From assembly GCF_000744095.1 (NCBI RefSeq), contig NZ_JQLI01000001.1, positions 3,844,001-3,908,000 on the forward strand: 64,000 nucleotides of DNA, written 5' to 3'. Under the pieces are notes generated by a model. The model ran no database searches, had not been told where the DNA came from, and saw nothing but the letters and a program-made list of their open reading frames with translations. The position numbers and the translations under genes were made by a program. Of this stretch, positions 1-8,185 are shown piece by piece (within the stretch, counting starts at the first letter, position 1; each line of letters starts with the position of its first letter). This stretch comes from Cupriavidus necator A5-1 (lineage in GTDB: Bacteria; Pseudomonadota; Gammaproteobacteria; Burkholderiales; Burkholderiaceae).

Positions 1-1323
1 CTTGCTGGGGACTTTGAGCGGATTGCCGGCCATGCTCGCCATGGCATGCTGGCTGTGGTCCATCGCCATCGCACCATGATCCATGCCCTGCATGGCGCCG
101 TGGCTCATGCCGGGCATCGCCATACCGCCGTGATCCATGCCCTCCATGCCACCCATCTCGCCCATCATGTCGGTCATGGTCAGCCAATCCGCCTTGTCCA
201 ACGCGGGCACCGGCGCGCTCAGCCCTTGCGTCACGGCCAGCGTGCCGCGCGCATAGCCGGTGCGGTCCATCGCCTGCGAGAAGATGGTGTAGGCGTCGTC
301 GCGCGGCTCGACGATGACGTCGCAGGTCTCGCCGGGGCCGAAGCGGAATTCATCCACCGTGACCGGTTCGATGTCCTGCCCGTCGACCTCCACCACCCGC
401 AGCTTCAGCCCGGGGATGCGCACGTCGTAGAAGGTGTTGCCCGAGCCGTTGATAAAGCGCAGCCGCACTTTCTCGCCGCGGCGGAACAGCCCGGTCCAGT
501 TGCCGGCCGGCGGGACGCCGTTGGTCAGGTAGGTCAACGTGGCGCCGGACAGGTCCGCCAGGTCGGTCGGGCTCATCCGCATCTGGTTCCACATGCGGCG
601 CTTGTCCAGCGCCTGCTTCAGCCCATCGCGCGAAGCATCGCGAAAGAAATCGACCACGGTCGGCTGGTTGTAGTTGTAGTAATCGCCCTGCACCTTGAGC
701 TTGGTCAGCACCCGCATCGGGTCTTCATCGGTCCAGTCGGACAGCAGCACGGTGTGGTCGCGGTCGGCCTGCATGCCTGCCTGACCCGCGGGCGGATCGA
801 TGACGATGCCGCCGTACACGCCGGTCATCTCCTGGAAGCCCGAGTGCGAGTGGTACCAGTAGCTGCCGCGCTGCGCGACCTTGAAGCGATAGGTGAAGGT
901 TTCGCCGGGAGGGATGCCGGCAAAGCTGATGCCCGGCACGCCGTCCATCTCGAACGGCAGGATGATGCCGTGCCAGTGGATCGAAGTGGCCTCGCGCAGG
1001 CGGTTGGTGACGCGGATGGTGACGGTGTCGCCTTCACGCCAGCGCAGCGTGGGGCCGGGCAGCATGCCGTTGATGGTGGTGGCGACCCTCGGCTTGCCGG
1101 TGAAGTTGACCAGCGACTCGCCCACCACCAGGTCGAATTCCGTGCCGCGCAGCACCGGCGCCGTCCCCGCGGCGGCCTGCGCCGGCCGCCCCGCCGGTTG
1201 CGCCCAGGCACCGCCGCCAAGGCCGGACAGGCCGGCCACCACGCCGCCGGCAACCAGCCCCTGAACGAAGCGGCGGCGGGGAAGATCGGGCAGGAGAATG
1301 CCGGTGGCTGGGTGGCGTTGCAT
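1..1323 (-). CDS. copA: Copper resistance multicopper oxidase CopA (partial, C-terminus outside window)
   Basis: Periplasmic multicopper oxidase that oxidises or sequesters copper. The reading frame starts with ATG at 1323 and stays open for 441 codons to the window edge, so the C-terminal cupredoxin domain is missing here. A twin-arginine signal is visible (RRRF near residues 16-19, then a hydrophobic stretch ending AWAQ near 42). Type 2/3 copper ligands are seen as HWHG (about 116-119) and HSHSG (about 158-162). Residues of roughly 380-435 form a Met/His-rich tract of repeated MDHG/MSHG-type units, as in CopA of the Pseudomonas/Cupriavidus type. It is divergent from copRS across a 175-bp spacer that holds an inverted repeat, so CopR control is likely. 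No strong ribosome binding site precedes 1323. Family assignment is firm; the exact start is less so. Confidence 0.93.
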   Translation of the reverse strand, partial: MQRHPATGILLPDLPRRRFVQGLVAGGVVAGLSGLGGGAWAQPAGRPAQAAAGTAPVLRGTEFDLVVGESLVNFTGKPRVATTINGMLPGPTLRWREGDTVTIRVTNRLREATSIHWHGIILPFEMDGVPGISFAGIPPGETFTYRFKVAQRGSYWYHSHSGFQEMTGVYGGIVIDPPAGQAGMQADRDHTVLLSDWTDEDPMRVLTKLKVQGDYYNYNQPTVVDFFRDASRDGLKQALDKRRMWNQMRMSPTDLADLSGATLTYLTNGVPPAGNWTGLFRRGEKVRLRFINGSGNTFYDVRIPGLKLRVVEVDGQDIEPVTVDEFRFGPGETCDVIVEPRDDAYTIFSQAMDRTGYARGTLAVTQGLSAPVPALDKADWLTMTDMMGEMGGMEGMDHGGMAMPGMSHGAMQGMDHGAMAMDHSQHAMASMAGNPLKVPSK

Positions 1324-1389
1324 GAATCGGATCCGTTGTCTGAGGCAGACCAAGCGTAGCCGGGGCCACCCTACCCGCGCCTGACCTGG

Positions 1390-1420
1390 ACATGACAATC
1401 CGGTAATCTTGGCGTCATGT
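1390..1420. promoter_or_regulatory. Candidate CopR operator in the copA/copRS divergent region
   Basis: Within the 175-bp gap between copA and copR there is a perfect 7-bp inverted repeat, ACATGAC at 1390-1396 and GTCATGT at 1414-1420, separated by 17 bp. Copper-responsive CopR/CusR regulators bind inverted TGAC-type half sites between divergent metal-resistance genes, so this is the natural operator candidate. The match to the published cop box is only partial, and binding is inferred from position and symmetry. Confidence 0.45.
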
Positions 1421-1498
1421 TGACGCTCGCGCCGCTGGCGTAGAGTTGCCGGACCCTGCCAGCGCGGCGGGCCGGATCGATCGGAAGGAAGGGCGCTG

Positions 1499-2203
1499 AT
1501 GAAACTGCTTGTGGTGGAAGACGAGTCCAAGACCGGCGAATACCTGCGCCAGGGCCTGACCGAGGCGGGCTTTGTCGTCGACCTGGTGGCAAACGGACTG
1601 GACGGCCAGCATCTGGCGATGACCGAGCCGTATGACCTGGTGATCCTCGACGTGATGCTGCCGGACGTCGACGGGTGGCGCATCGTGCAGGCGTTGCGCG
1701 CGGCGCAGAACGCCGTGCCGGTGCTGTTCCTGACCGCGCGCGACAGTGTGGCCGACCGCGTCAAGGGCCTGGAGCTGGGCGCGGACGACTACCTGGTCAA
1801 GCCGTTCGCGTTCTCCGAGCTGCTGGCGCGCGTGCGCACGCTGCTGCGCCGCGGCACGGCGCAGGTGGCGCTGGACCGCATCCAGGTCGCCGACCTGGTG
1901 CTGGACCTGGCCCGCCGCCGCGCCACGCGCGGGGGCCGGCGCATCACGCTGACCAGCAAGGAGTTCGCCCTGCTCGAACTGCTGGCACGCCGCCGCGGCG
2001 AAGTGCTGCCGCGCTCGCTGATCGCCTCGCAGGTGTGGGACATGAACTTCGACAGCGACAGCAATGTGATCGACGTCGCCATCCGCCGCCTGCGCGCCAA
2101 GATCGACGACGACTTCGAGCCCAAGCTGATCCAGACCGTGCGCGGCATGGGGTATGTGCTGGAGGAGCCGGAACAGGCGGAGCCGGCGGGGGATGGCGAA
2201 TGA
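1499..2203 (+). CDS. copR: Copper response regulator CopR, OmpR/PhoB family
   Basis: DNA-binding response regulator expected to activate copA in response to copper sensed by CopS. The 234-residue protein has an N-terminal receiver domain with the acidic pair EDE at 7-9, the phospho-acceptor Asp51 (LVILD) and Lys in the VKPF motif near 100. A C-terminal winged helix of the OmpR type follows ([13 protein letters not shown], then the [14 protein letters not shown] recognition region). The start ATG at 1499 follows a GGAAGGAAGG ribosome site. The stop overlaps the start of the kinase gene as ATGA, so the two are translationally coupled. A paralogous CusR/IrlR-type heavy-metal regulator cannot be excluded by sequence alone, but copA next door favours CopR. 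Confidence 0.92.
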   Translation: MKLLVVEDESKTGEYLRQGLTEAGFVVDLVANGLDGQHLAMTEPYDLVILDVMLPDVDGWRIVQALRAAQNAVPVLFLTARDSVADRVKGLELGADDYLVKPFAFSELLARVRTLLRRGTAQVALDRIQVADLVLDLARRRATRGGRRITLTSKEFALLELLARRRGEVLPRSLIASQVWDMNFDSDSNVIDVAIRRLRAKIDDDFEPKLIQTVRGMGYVLEEPEQAEPAGDGE

Positions 2204-3573
2204 ACGCCCGCCTGTCGCTGACGGCGCGGCTGACCATCCTGTTCTCGCTGTCGTCGGCGTCGGTGCTGCTGGGGCTGGGTGTGCTGATCTGGCTGGCGAT
2301 GGACCGGCATTTTGCCGACGAGGACTACGCCGTGCTGGGCGACAACGTCCGGCTGATCCAGAAGATCGCGACCGAAGGCCCGGCGAGCGCCGTGCCGCAG
2401 CGCCTGGCGCAGACGCTGGAGCACCATCCGGGATTCGTCGCCGAGGTGCGCACCGCCGACGGCAACAGCGTGTATGCCACGCAGGCGTTCGACTTCGGCA
2501 TCGCGCGGTCCGCCGCTGCGAAGCTGCCGGCGGACCGCGATATCTTCGCCTGGGAGCAGCAGGGACAGACTTACCGCGGCATGCGCGCGGTGGCACCGGT
2601 GCCGGGCGCCCAGCCGGAACGGCTGCAGATCGTGGTCGGCATGGACACCGCGCTGCACGCCCATTTCATGCATGCGTTCCGGCAATCGCTGGCCTTCTAC
2701 ACGGCGCTGGCCGCGCTGGCCAGCGGCCTGCTCGGCTGGTGGGCGGCCCGGCGCGGGCTGGCGCCGCTGCGCACCATGGCCTCGCGCGCGCGCACGGTCA
2801 CCGCGCACAAGCTCGATGAGCGCATGCCGGTCGAGGCCGTGCCGGTGGAAATGGCGGACCTGGCCGCGACGCTTAATGCCATGCTCGAACGCCTGCAGAG
2901 CGATTTCAACCGGCTCTCGGAGTTCTCGTCGGACCTGGCGCATGAACTGCGCACGCCGCTGACCAACCTGATGACGCAGACCCACGTGGTGCTGTCGCAG
3001 CCGCGCAATGCGGCCAGGTACCGCGACGTGCTGACGTCGAACGCAGAGGAGCTGCAACGGCTGGCGCGCATGGTGTCGGACATGCTCTACCTGGCCAAGA
3101 TGGAGCACGGCATCACGTTGCCGAACGCGGAGCGCATCGAGGTCGCGGAGGAAGTCGCCGCGTTGTTCGAGTTCTACGATGCGCTGGCGGAGGACAAGGG
3201 CGTGCGACTGCAGCAGCGTGGCAGCGCGCGCATCACCGGCGACCGGCTGATGCTGCGGCGCGCGCTCAGCAATCTGCTTTCGAATGCGCTGCGGCATACG
3301 CCCGCGGGCAAAGGCATCGTGGTGGAGATCGCGCCGCGCGCCGATGCGGTGGCGGTGGTTGTCGAGAATGAAGGCGAGACCATTCGGGCTGAGCTGCTGC
3401 CGTCGCTGTTCGATCGCTTTTTCCGCGCGGACAAGTCGCGGGCGCGGCCGGATTCGGATGGGGCGGGGTTGGGGTTGGCGATTACGCAGGCGATTATGGC
3501 TGCGCATGGCGGGAGTGTTGCGGTGGAGTCGGTGGGCGGGAGGACGCGGTTTGTGTTGATGTTTCGGGTGTAG
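2200..3573 (+). CDS. copS: Copper sensor histidine kinase CopS
   Basis: Inner-membrane heavy-metal sensor kinase, 457 residues from the ATG at 2200 that overlaps the copR stop (ATGA). Two membrane segments (about 10-32 and 163-183) bracket a periplasmic sensor loop. A HAMP linker, the H-box with His248 ([11 protein letters not shown]), the N-box ([10 protein letters not shown]) and the G-box ([10 protein letters not shown]) follow in the usual order. A longer in-frame reading upstream overlaps copR and is rejected, because the overlap start gives the standard family N-terminus ([15 protein letters not shown]). Codon use becomes poorer in GC3 over the last 100 bp, just before the transposase region. 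Confidence 0.92.
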   Translation: MNARLSLTARLTILFSLSSASVLLGLGVLIWLAMDRHFADEDYAVLGDNVRLIQKIATEGPASAVPQRLAQTLEHHPGFVAEVRTADGNSVYATQAFDFGIARSAAAKLPADRDIFAWEQQGQTYRGMRAVAPVPGAQPERLQIVVGMDTALHAHFMHAFRQSLAFYTALAALASGLLGWWAARRGLAPLRTMASRARTVTAHKLDERMPVEAVPVEMADLAATLNAMLERLQSDFNRLSEFSSDLAHELRTPLTNLMTQTHVVLSQPRNAARYRDVLTSNAEELQRLARMVSDMLYLAKMEHGITLPNAERIEVAEEVAALFEFYDALAEDKGVRLQQRGSARITGDRLMLRRALSNLLSNALRHTPAGKGIVVEIAPRADAVAVVVENEGETIRAELLPSLFDRFFRADKSRARPDSDGAGLGLAITQAIMAAHGGSVAVESVGGRTRFVLMFRV

Positions 3574-3632
3574 GGTCACCGTCGCAACCTGTGGACGGTC
3601 CTGCTTTCCTTCTCTGCGAGCCCGGCCTGCCA

Positions 3633-4658
3633 TCAGGCAGGCCTGACCGGGACGTAGTCGCGGTCATAAGCCCGGTCATGCGCCAGGAGGGCCCAGACCG
3701 TGCGTGCCATCTTGTTGGCCATGGCGACGGCCACGACGTTGATGGGGCGTCGCTGCGCGAGCGTCAGAGGCCAGCCGGGCTGATTCTTTCTGCGCAGATG
3801 GCTCAGCACGACCCGAGCGCCGTGAATGAGCAAGGTGCGCAGGTAGGGGTCGCCGCGTTTGCTGATGCCACCGAGCCAGACCTTGCCGCCGGTGCCGGTT
3901 TGTTTAGGCACCAGGCCAAGATAGGTCGCCAGTTGCCGTCCGGACTTGAAGGTGTGGACGTCGCCAATTGTGGCAACCATGGCCGTGGCGGTGTGCATGC
4001 CGATACCCGGGATGGCGAGAATGGTCTGGCAAGCCCGGTTCTGCCGGCCCCAGGCGTTGATACGCTGGTCGAGGCGGGCAATCTCCTCATCGAGCCGTTC
4101 GATGCTTTGCAATTGTTCGTGCACGAACTCGAACAGCATGGGCGGCACGCTCTGCTCGATGTCGGCCATGTGTTGCACGATTTCCTGCAGGCCGGTACGC
4201 AGTCCGCGGGGGAAGTGGACGCCGAATTCGAACAACATGCCGCGCAACTGGTTGACCAGCATGGTGCGCATCTTCACGCGCAGCTGGCGCAGTGCGTGCA
4301 GGCTGAGCAGGGACTGCTGCGGCTCGGTCTTGGGGGCAACGACGGGCATGCCGGGCTGCTGCGCCGCGGTCCAGATAGCCTTGGCGTCGGTGGCCTCGGT
4401 CTTGTTGGTCTGGACAAACGGACGCACGTAGTTGGGGTGCAGCAGCACCGGTTCGTGGCCGAGGCTGCGCAGCTGGCGGGCCCACCAGTGAGCGCTGCCG
4501 CACGCTTCGAGCGCCACCCGTCCAGGCTCACGCTTGGCGAGGAACTCAATCAGTTTCTGCCGGCTGAAGCGACGATTGAAACACTTGCCGTTGGATTCGA
4601 CCCAATAGAGTTGGAAAGTAGTCTTTGCAATGTCCAGACCGTAGATCGTAGTATTCAT
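3633..4658 (-). CDS. IS110-family transposase
   Basis: DEDD-type transposase of the IS110/IS1111 group, 341 residues. The N-terminal RuvC-like half shows D9 in YGLDIAK and E51 in ALEAC, followed by KTEATDAKAI (about 86-95). The C-terminal half has the transposase_20 signature IPGIGMHTATAM and GGISKRGDPYLRTLL with the conserved Ser. ATG at 4658 was chosen because it starts directly at the conserved NTTIYGLDIAK; the frame extends upstream but without family similarity. In KTEATDA a Glu occupies a position that is usually Asp in relatives. The gene lies 59 bp after copS and faces it. IS110 elements often lack clear terminal repeats, and no element boundary could be set. Confidence 0.92.
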   Translation of the reverse strand: MNTTIYGLDIAKTTFQLYWVESNGKCFNRRFSRQKLIEFLAKREPGRVALEACGSAHWWARQLRSLGHEPVLLHPNYVRPFVQTNKTEATDAKAIWTAAQQPGMPVVAPKTEPQQSLLSLHALRQLRVKMRTMLVNQLRGMLFEFGVHFPRGLRTGLQEIVQHMADIEQSVPPMLFEFVHEQLQSIERLDEEIARLDQRINAWGRQNRACQTILAIPGIGMHTATAMVATIGDVHTFKSGRQLATYLGLVPKQTGTGGKVWLGGISKRGDPYLRTLLIHGARVVLSHLRRKNQPGWPLTLAQRRPINVVAVAMANKMARTVWALLAHDRAYDRDYVPVRPA

Positions 4659-4807
4659 TTCGGGTCCCTCCATCCTGTGTGGACTGTGTGAACTTCCACT
4701 CTGGCACATCGATGCCGTTTCGCGATGGGGGACCCGCCCCTTCCTGTGATACATCCCCACCATGGCTTGCCGAGCTCCGCGCCGAGGCCGGGGCGCGTTC
4801 ATTCCAT

Positions 4808-5490
4808 CTTTTGTCCGAGCAACAAAAGAAACCCAAAGCGCGTCGCCTGAGCGGCTGGCTATCAAGGAGACGGCGCTGGTGGTTCGGGCGGCGGTGATTT
4901 CCGTTCTATGGGGTCAGCCGTTCGACCCTGCTACGCGCGGTGAGTCAGTGACAGTGCCTGGCGAAGGCCCACTTTTGAACGCATGCAGGGTGGTGGCCGC
5001 CTTCTAACAAGGGCATCGCGTGAACGCCTACGGCTGCGCTGCTCGCAGGCGCATCAGATTCCCGCCCTGGTAGGCCGGTACAGTTCACCGACACAGGTGA
5101 CAAAACAGTTCAAGCACATAGGTAACAGGTTTCTACCTTAGCTATCCGGGCCTCAGAGTGTTACCCATGTGATTGAACTCGTTTGTCACCCATGAGGTTG
5201 CCACAGGCAGGCGCATCCCAACCATTAGGACCCGGACGCCGCGCGAAGCGCAGCCGCAGGCGTTGATGCGATACGGTGGTTAGAAGGCGGCCACCACCCT
5301 GCATGGGGATCGTTCAAAAGTCGGTCTTCGCAAGGCACCGCCACTGACTCACCTGGCGTAGCGGGCTGGAATCGCGACCTCGCCAAAACGGAAATCACCG
5401 CCGCCCGCCCCCATGCCGCCTCCTTGATAAAGGCCAGCCGCAGGCGACGCGTTTTTTTGGTTACTTTTTGTCGCTCGGACAAAAAGTAAC
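4808..5490. repeat. Composite inverted repeat, about 250-bp arms around a mini-element
   Basis: The stretch between the transposase and the histidine kinase has no credible gene. Its left part (about 4808-5052) recurs in inverted orientation at about 5222-5490. Blocks shared exactly include GCGTCGCCTG, the GGGCGGCGGTGATTTCCGTT block (about 4886-4905 against 5388-5408) and a 26-bp block (4983-5008 against 5279-5304). The arms differ by substitutions and small indels, so they are diverged copies of a dispersed intergenic repeat rather than a recent duplication. Between the arms lies a 96-bp element with its own terminal repeats. The open frames that cross the arms look like translated repeat and are not called as genes. 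Confidence 0.75.
5095..5190. mobile_element. 96-bp MITE-like element with 32-bp imperfect terminal inverted repeats
   Basis: The left end (5095-5127) begins AGGTGACA and runs through TTCAAGCACAT to GGTAACA. The right end (5159-5190) begins TGTTACCCATGTG and runs through TTGAACT to TTTGTCACC. Reverse-complementing one gives the other with only a few mismatches over 32 positions. About 30 bp of unrelated sequence separates them. There is no transposase inside, so this is either a mini-element or the two leftover ends of a deleted insertion sequence. It sits exactly in the middle of the larger inverted repeat. Confidence 0.55.
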
Positions 5491-5491
5491 C
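5459..5491. repeat. Perfect 14-bp stem-loop at the outer end of the right repeat arm
   Basis: GGTTACTTTTTGTC (5459-5472) pairs perfectly with GACAAAAAGTAACC (5478-5491) over a 5-base loop. A shorter related hairpin (CTTTTGT with ACAAAAG) occurs at the corresponding end of the left arm near 4808-4828. The T-rich arm could act as a terminator in either direction, but its position at the repeat boundary suggests it belongs to the dispersed repeat. Confidence 0.6.
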
Positions 5492-5611
5492 CGCCCAGGA
5501 GGGCGGAACCAAGCGGTTCAAACAACGACAACATGTCACCAGCGGCGAGAGCCATCGAGCAGCTACCAGATGCAACCCGCAGGCAAAGCCCCCGCTATCC
5601 AGCGAAGAGCC

Positions 5612-5662
5612 CCAAAAAAAACCACCCACGCCAGGTACTGCCATTGGGGGAGCTGGCGTGGG
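5612..5662 (-). terminator. Rho-independent terminator after the CHASE2 kinase gene
   Basis: Read on the minus strand, a 10-bp stem (CCCACGCCAG and CTGGCGTGGG, plus-strand 5625-5634 and 5653-5662) is followed by a run of eight T (plus-strand A run 5614-5621). It lies about 110 bp downstream of the kinase stop. It would end transcripts coming from the regulatory genes, and possibly from the whole pel region. Confidence 0.75.
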
Positions 5663-5773
5663 CGTGAACACCACCGGATGCGGCTCCAGCAGCGATTCGA
5701 TCCTACGCAAATCCGCCATTAGCGAATGGCAACAATTGTGTCTGCGGGCGCTATTGAGGCTAAGCGCAGCCAC

Positions 5774-8185
5774 TCAGGCCAAGGGCAGCACGACCCGGAA
5801 CACGGCCCCCGCGCCAGCCGCGCTCTGCACCTCAACCTTGCCCCCATGCCGCTCGGCCACAGCGCGCACCAGCACCAGCCCCAGGCCAGCGCCATTGGGC
5901 GCCTCCTGCTGACCTTCGTGCAGCCGCGCAAAAGGCTCGAACAACCGCGCCTGCTCGGCCGGCGCGATGCCGGGGCCATGGTCCCGCACGGCGATGACGA
6001 AATGCCGCGGCTCACACGCCAGCGATACCGTCACGGGCCGGCCTCGCGGACTGAACTTGATAGCGTTGCTGACCAGGTTGGCGATAGCGCGCACCAGCAG
6101 CGCAGGCTCGCCCTGCATCACCGCGGGCTCATCCGGCAGGTCGATCTGCAGCAGCACATCGCGCGCGTTGGCCAGCGCCCATAGCTGATCGGTGGCATCG
6201 AGCACCAGGCTGCCCAGCTCCACCTCCATAAACGCCAGCGACTTCGATTCGGCACGCGCCACGCTGATGAAATCATCGGCCAGCATCATGGTGCGGCGCG
6301 CGTGGGCGGCGATGCGGGACAGCACGCTGGCGTCAGCGGCCGTGGCAGCGCCATCATCGCGGTTGCGCCGCCCGTGCAATTCGATCAGCGCCAGAATCGA
6401 GGCCTGCGGCGAGCGCATGTCGTGCGACAGGAAGCGCAGCATCTGCTCGCGCTGGCGCTCGGCGACTCGGATCGCCGTGATGTCGGTGACGCTGACGATC
6501 AGGCCGGCCACGGCGCCCGAATCACCGTGCAGCGGCGCACCATGGAGCAGGTAACGGCGGTCGCCGCGGCCGGCGACCTCGATGCCGCCTTCGGGGACCT
6601 GTGCGGGGGCCGTGCTGGCGCGCGCGTGGCGCTCGTGCAGCGCCTGCCAGTACGCCAGCGCCGGCGCCGGTGCGGGGAACAGCGCCTCGATCACGGCGCG
6701 GATGGCGGGGCGCGGCGGGCCGGCATCGCCTGCGGCGGGTCCAGGCTCGCCGCCCAGCGCCGTGGGCGCCAGCGCCACGCAGCGGCGGTTGGCCAGCATC
6801 ACGCCACCGTCCAGGTCGCAGATCGCGGTGGCATCAGGCAGGCTTTCCAGGCCGTCGGAGAGGAAGCGGCGCACGCCGCGCAGCCGTGCGCTGATGCCGT
6901 AGACCGCGCGCATGCGGCTGTCGAGCGTGGCGCCGGTGTGGCGCGGCACGGGCATCAGGCCGGGTTCGCGCTCCAGCCGCGCCAGTTCGTCGGACAGGAA
7001 GCGCAGCGCCGCTTCCTGCCGGCGCCAGCTCCACAGCGGGTAGAACAGCAGGCAGCCCAGCACCGCCGCCGCCGGCGCGAACCACAGCCGCGCCAGCGCC
7101 AGCAGCACCAGCGAGCCGCCCAGCAGGCCCGCCAGCAGCAGCCCGGTGGCCACCAGCGCGCCGTGCGGGGGCAGCCGCAGTGCCGCCAGCGCCGCCAGCA
7201 GCACCGCCAGCAAGCTGCCGGCGAGCTGCCAGCCGCGCGGCACGGCCACGATGGCGTCGCCATCGGTCAGCGCCTGCAGCGTGTTGGCCAGGATCTCGAC
7301 GCCGCTCATGCCGCGGCCGTCGCGCGAGACCGGCGTGGGCAGCACGTCGCCCATGCCGGTGGCCATGGCGCCGATCAGCACGGCCTTGCCGGCAAAGCGT
7401 GCCGGATCGGCGCGGCCTTCCAGCACGTCGCGCGCGGACACGCGCGCAAAGGTGCCTGGCGGGCCCGCATAAGGGATGCGCAAGCGGCCGCGGCGTTCCC
7501 AGCCGTTGCCTTCGGTGGTCTGCGCGCGCTCCTGGCGGTAGCTGTCGAGCGGGCGCGGCGCGCGCCCGAACTCCGCCATCACCGCGGCCAGGTGCGGCAC
7601 GCCAGCGGCCTGCACCGGGTGCGGCCCTTCGCGCAGGTAGACCTGGCGCGCCACGCCGTCGGTATCGACCACCATGTTGATATGGCCCACCGTCGCGCCC
7701 AGGCCCGCCAGCGGGTAGCGCACCAGCATGCCGGCGCCGGCATGCTCGGCCACCACCGGCAGCACCACGTTGCCGGCCTGCGCCAGCCTGCGCGCCAGCA
7801 CCGCGTCGTCCTGCGGGTAGCGGCTGTCGCGCTCGGACAGGATCACGTCGACGCCGATCACGCGCGGGCCGCCGGCGGCAATGCGCTCGACCAGTTGCGC
7901 CAGCACCGCGCGGCGCCACGGCCAGCGGCCGATGGCCGTGATGCTGGCGTCGTCGATGGCAACGATGACGATATCGTCGCGGGCGGGATGGTGCTGTGCG
8001 CCGATGGCGATGTCGTAGGCGGCCAGGTCGGCGCGCTCGGTCCAGCCCTCGCGCGCGGCCAGCGCCACCAGTGCCAGCACGGCCGCGGCCAGCAGGCACC
8101 ATTCGATCAGCGTGCGGCGCCCAAAGGCGCGGCCCGGCGCGGGCGCACCCGTGCCCGCGGCGTCAGCGGAGCCGGATGCGGTCAC
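5774..8185 (-). CDS. CHASE2-domain sensor histidine kinase
   Basis: Membrane sensor kinase of about 803 residues. After one N-terminal membrane segment comes a large periplasmic CHASE2 domain (residues about 50-330, with IDDASITAIGRWPW and GVDVILSERD). Three membrane helices follow (about 345-420), then a PAS-like region, the H-box with His588 (LSHDMRSP), the N-box NLVSNAIKFSP and the G-boxes DHGPGIAP and GAGLGLVLV. The start is uncertain. GTG at 8185 was chosen; it overlaps the end of the LysM/FecR gene by 23 bp, and another GTG lies at 8218. It closes a three-gene unit with the regulator and the LysM/FecR protein, and a terminator follows. The ligand is unknown; control of Pel or envelope functions is an inference from position. 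Confidence 0.88.
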   Translation of the reverse strand: MTASGSADAAGTGAPAPGRAFGRRTLIEWCLLAAAVLALVALAAREGWTERADLAAYDIAIGAQHHPARDDIVIVAIDDASITAIGRWPWRRAVLAQLVERIAAGGPRVIGVDVILSERDSRYPQDDAVLARRLAQAGNVVLPVVAEHAGAGMLVRYPLAGLGATVGHINMVVDTDGVARQVYLREGPHPVQAAGVPHLAAVMAEFGRAPRPLDSYRQERAQTTEGNGWERRGRLRIPYAGPPGTFARVSARDVLEGRADPARFAGKAVLIGAMATGMGDVLPTPVSRDGRGMSGVEILANTLQALTDGDAIVAVPRGWQLAGSLLAVLLAALAALRLPPHGALVATGLLLAGLLGGSLVLLALARLWFAPAAAVLGCLLFYPLWSWRRQEAALRFLSDELARLEREPGLMPVPRHTGATLDSRMRAVYGISARLRGVRRFLSDGLESLPDATAICDLDGGVMLANRRCVALAPTALGGEPGPAAGDAGPPRPAIRAVIEALFPAPAPALAYWQALHERHARASTAPAQVPEGGIEVAGRGDRRYLLHGAPLHGDSGAVAGLIVSVTDITAIRVAERQREQMLRFLSHDMRSPQASILALIELHGRRNRDDGAATAADASVLSRIAAHARRTMMLADDFISVARAESKSLAFMEVELGSLVLDATDQLWALANARDVLLQIDLPDEPAVMQGEPALLVRAIANLVSNAIKFSPRGRPVTVSLACEPRHFVIAVRDHGPGIAPAEQARLFEPFARLHEGQQEAPNGAGLGLVLVRAVAERHGGKVEVQSAAGAGAVFRVVLPLA

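Noticed and set aside
46-1359. Long His/Ala-rich open frame on the plus strand opposite copA
   Set aside because: It is the antisense of a clear multicopper oxidase; its composition is the usual shadow of GC-rich coding DNA.
5225-5773. 182-residue frame across the right repeat arm
   Set aside because: It crosses the hairpin and the repeat boundary and has no family similarity; the repeat explains the open frame.
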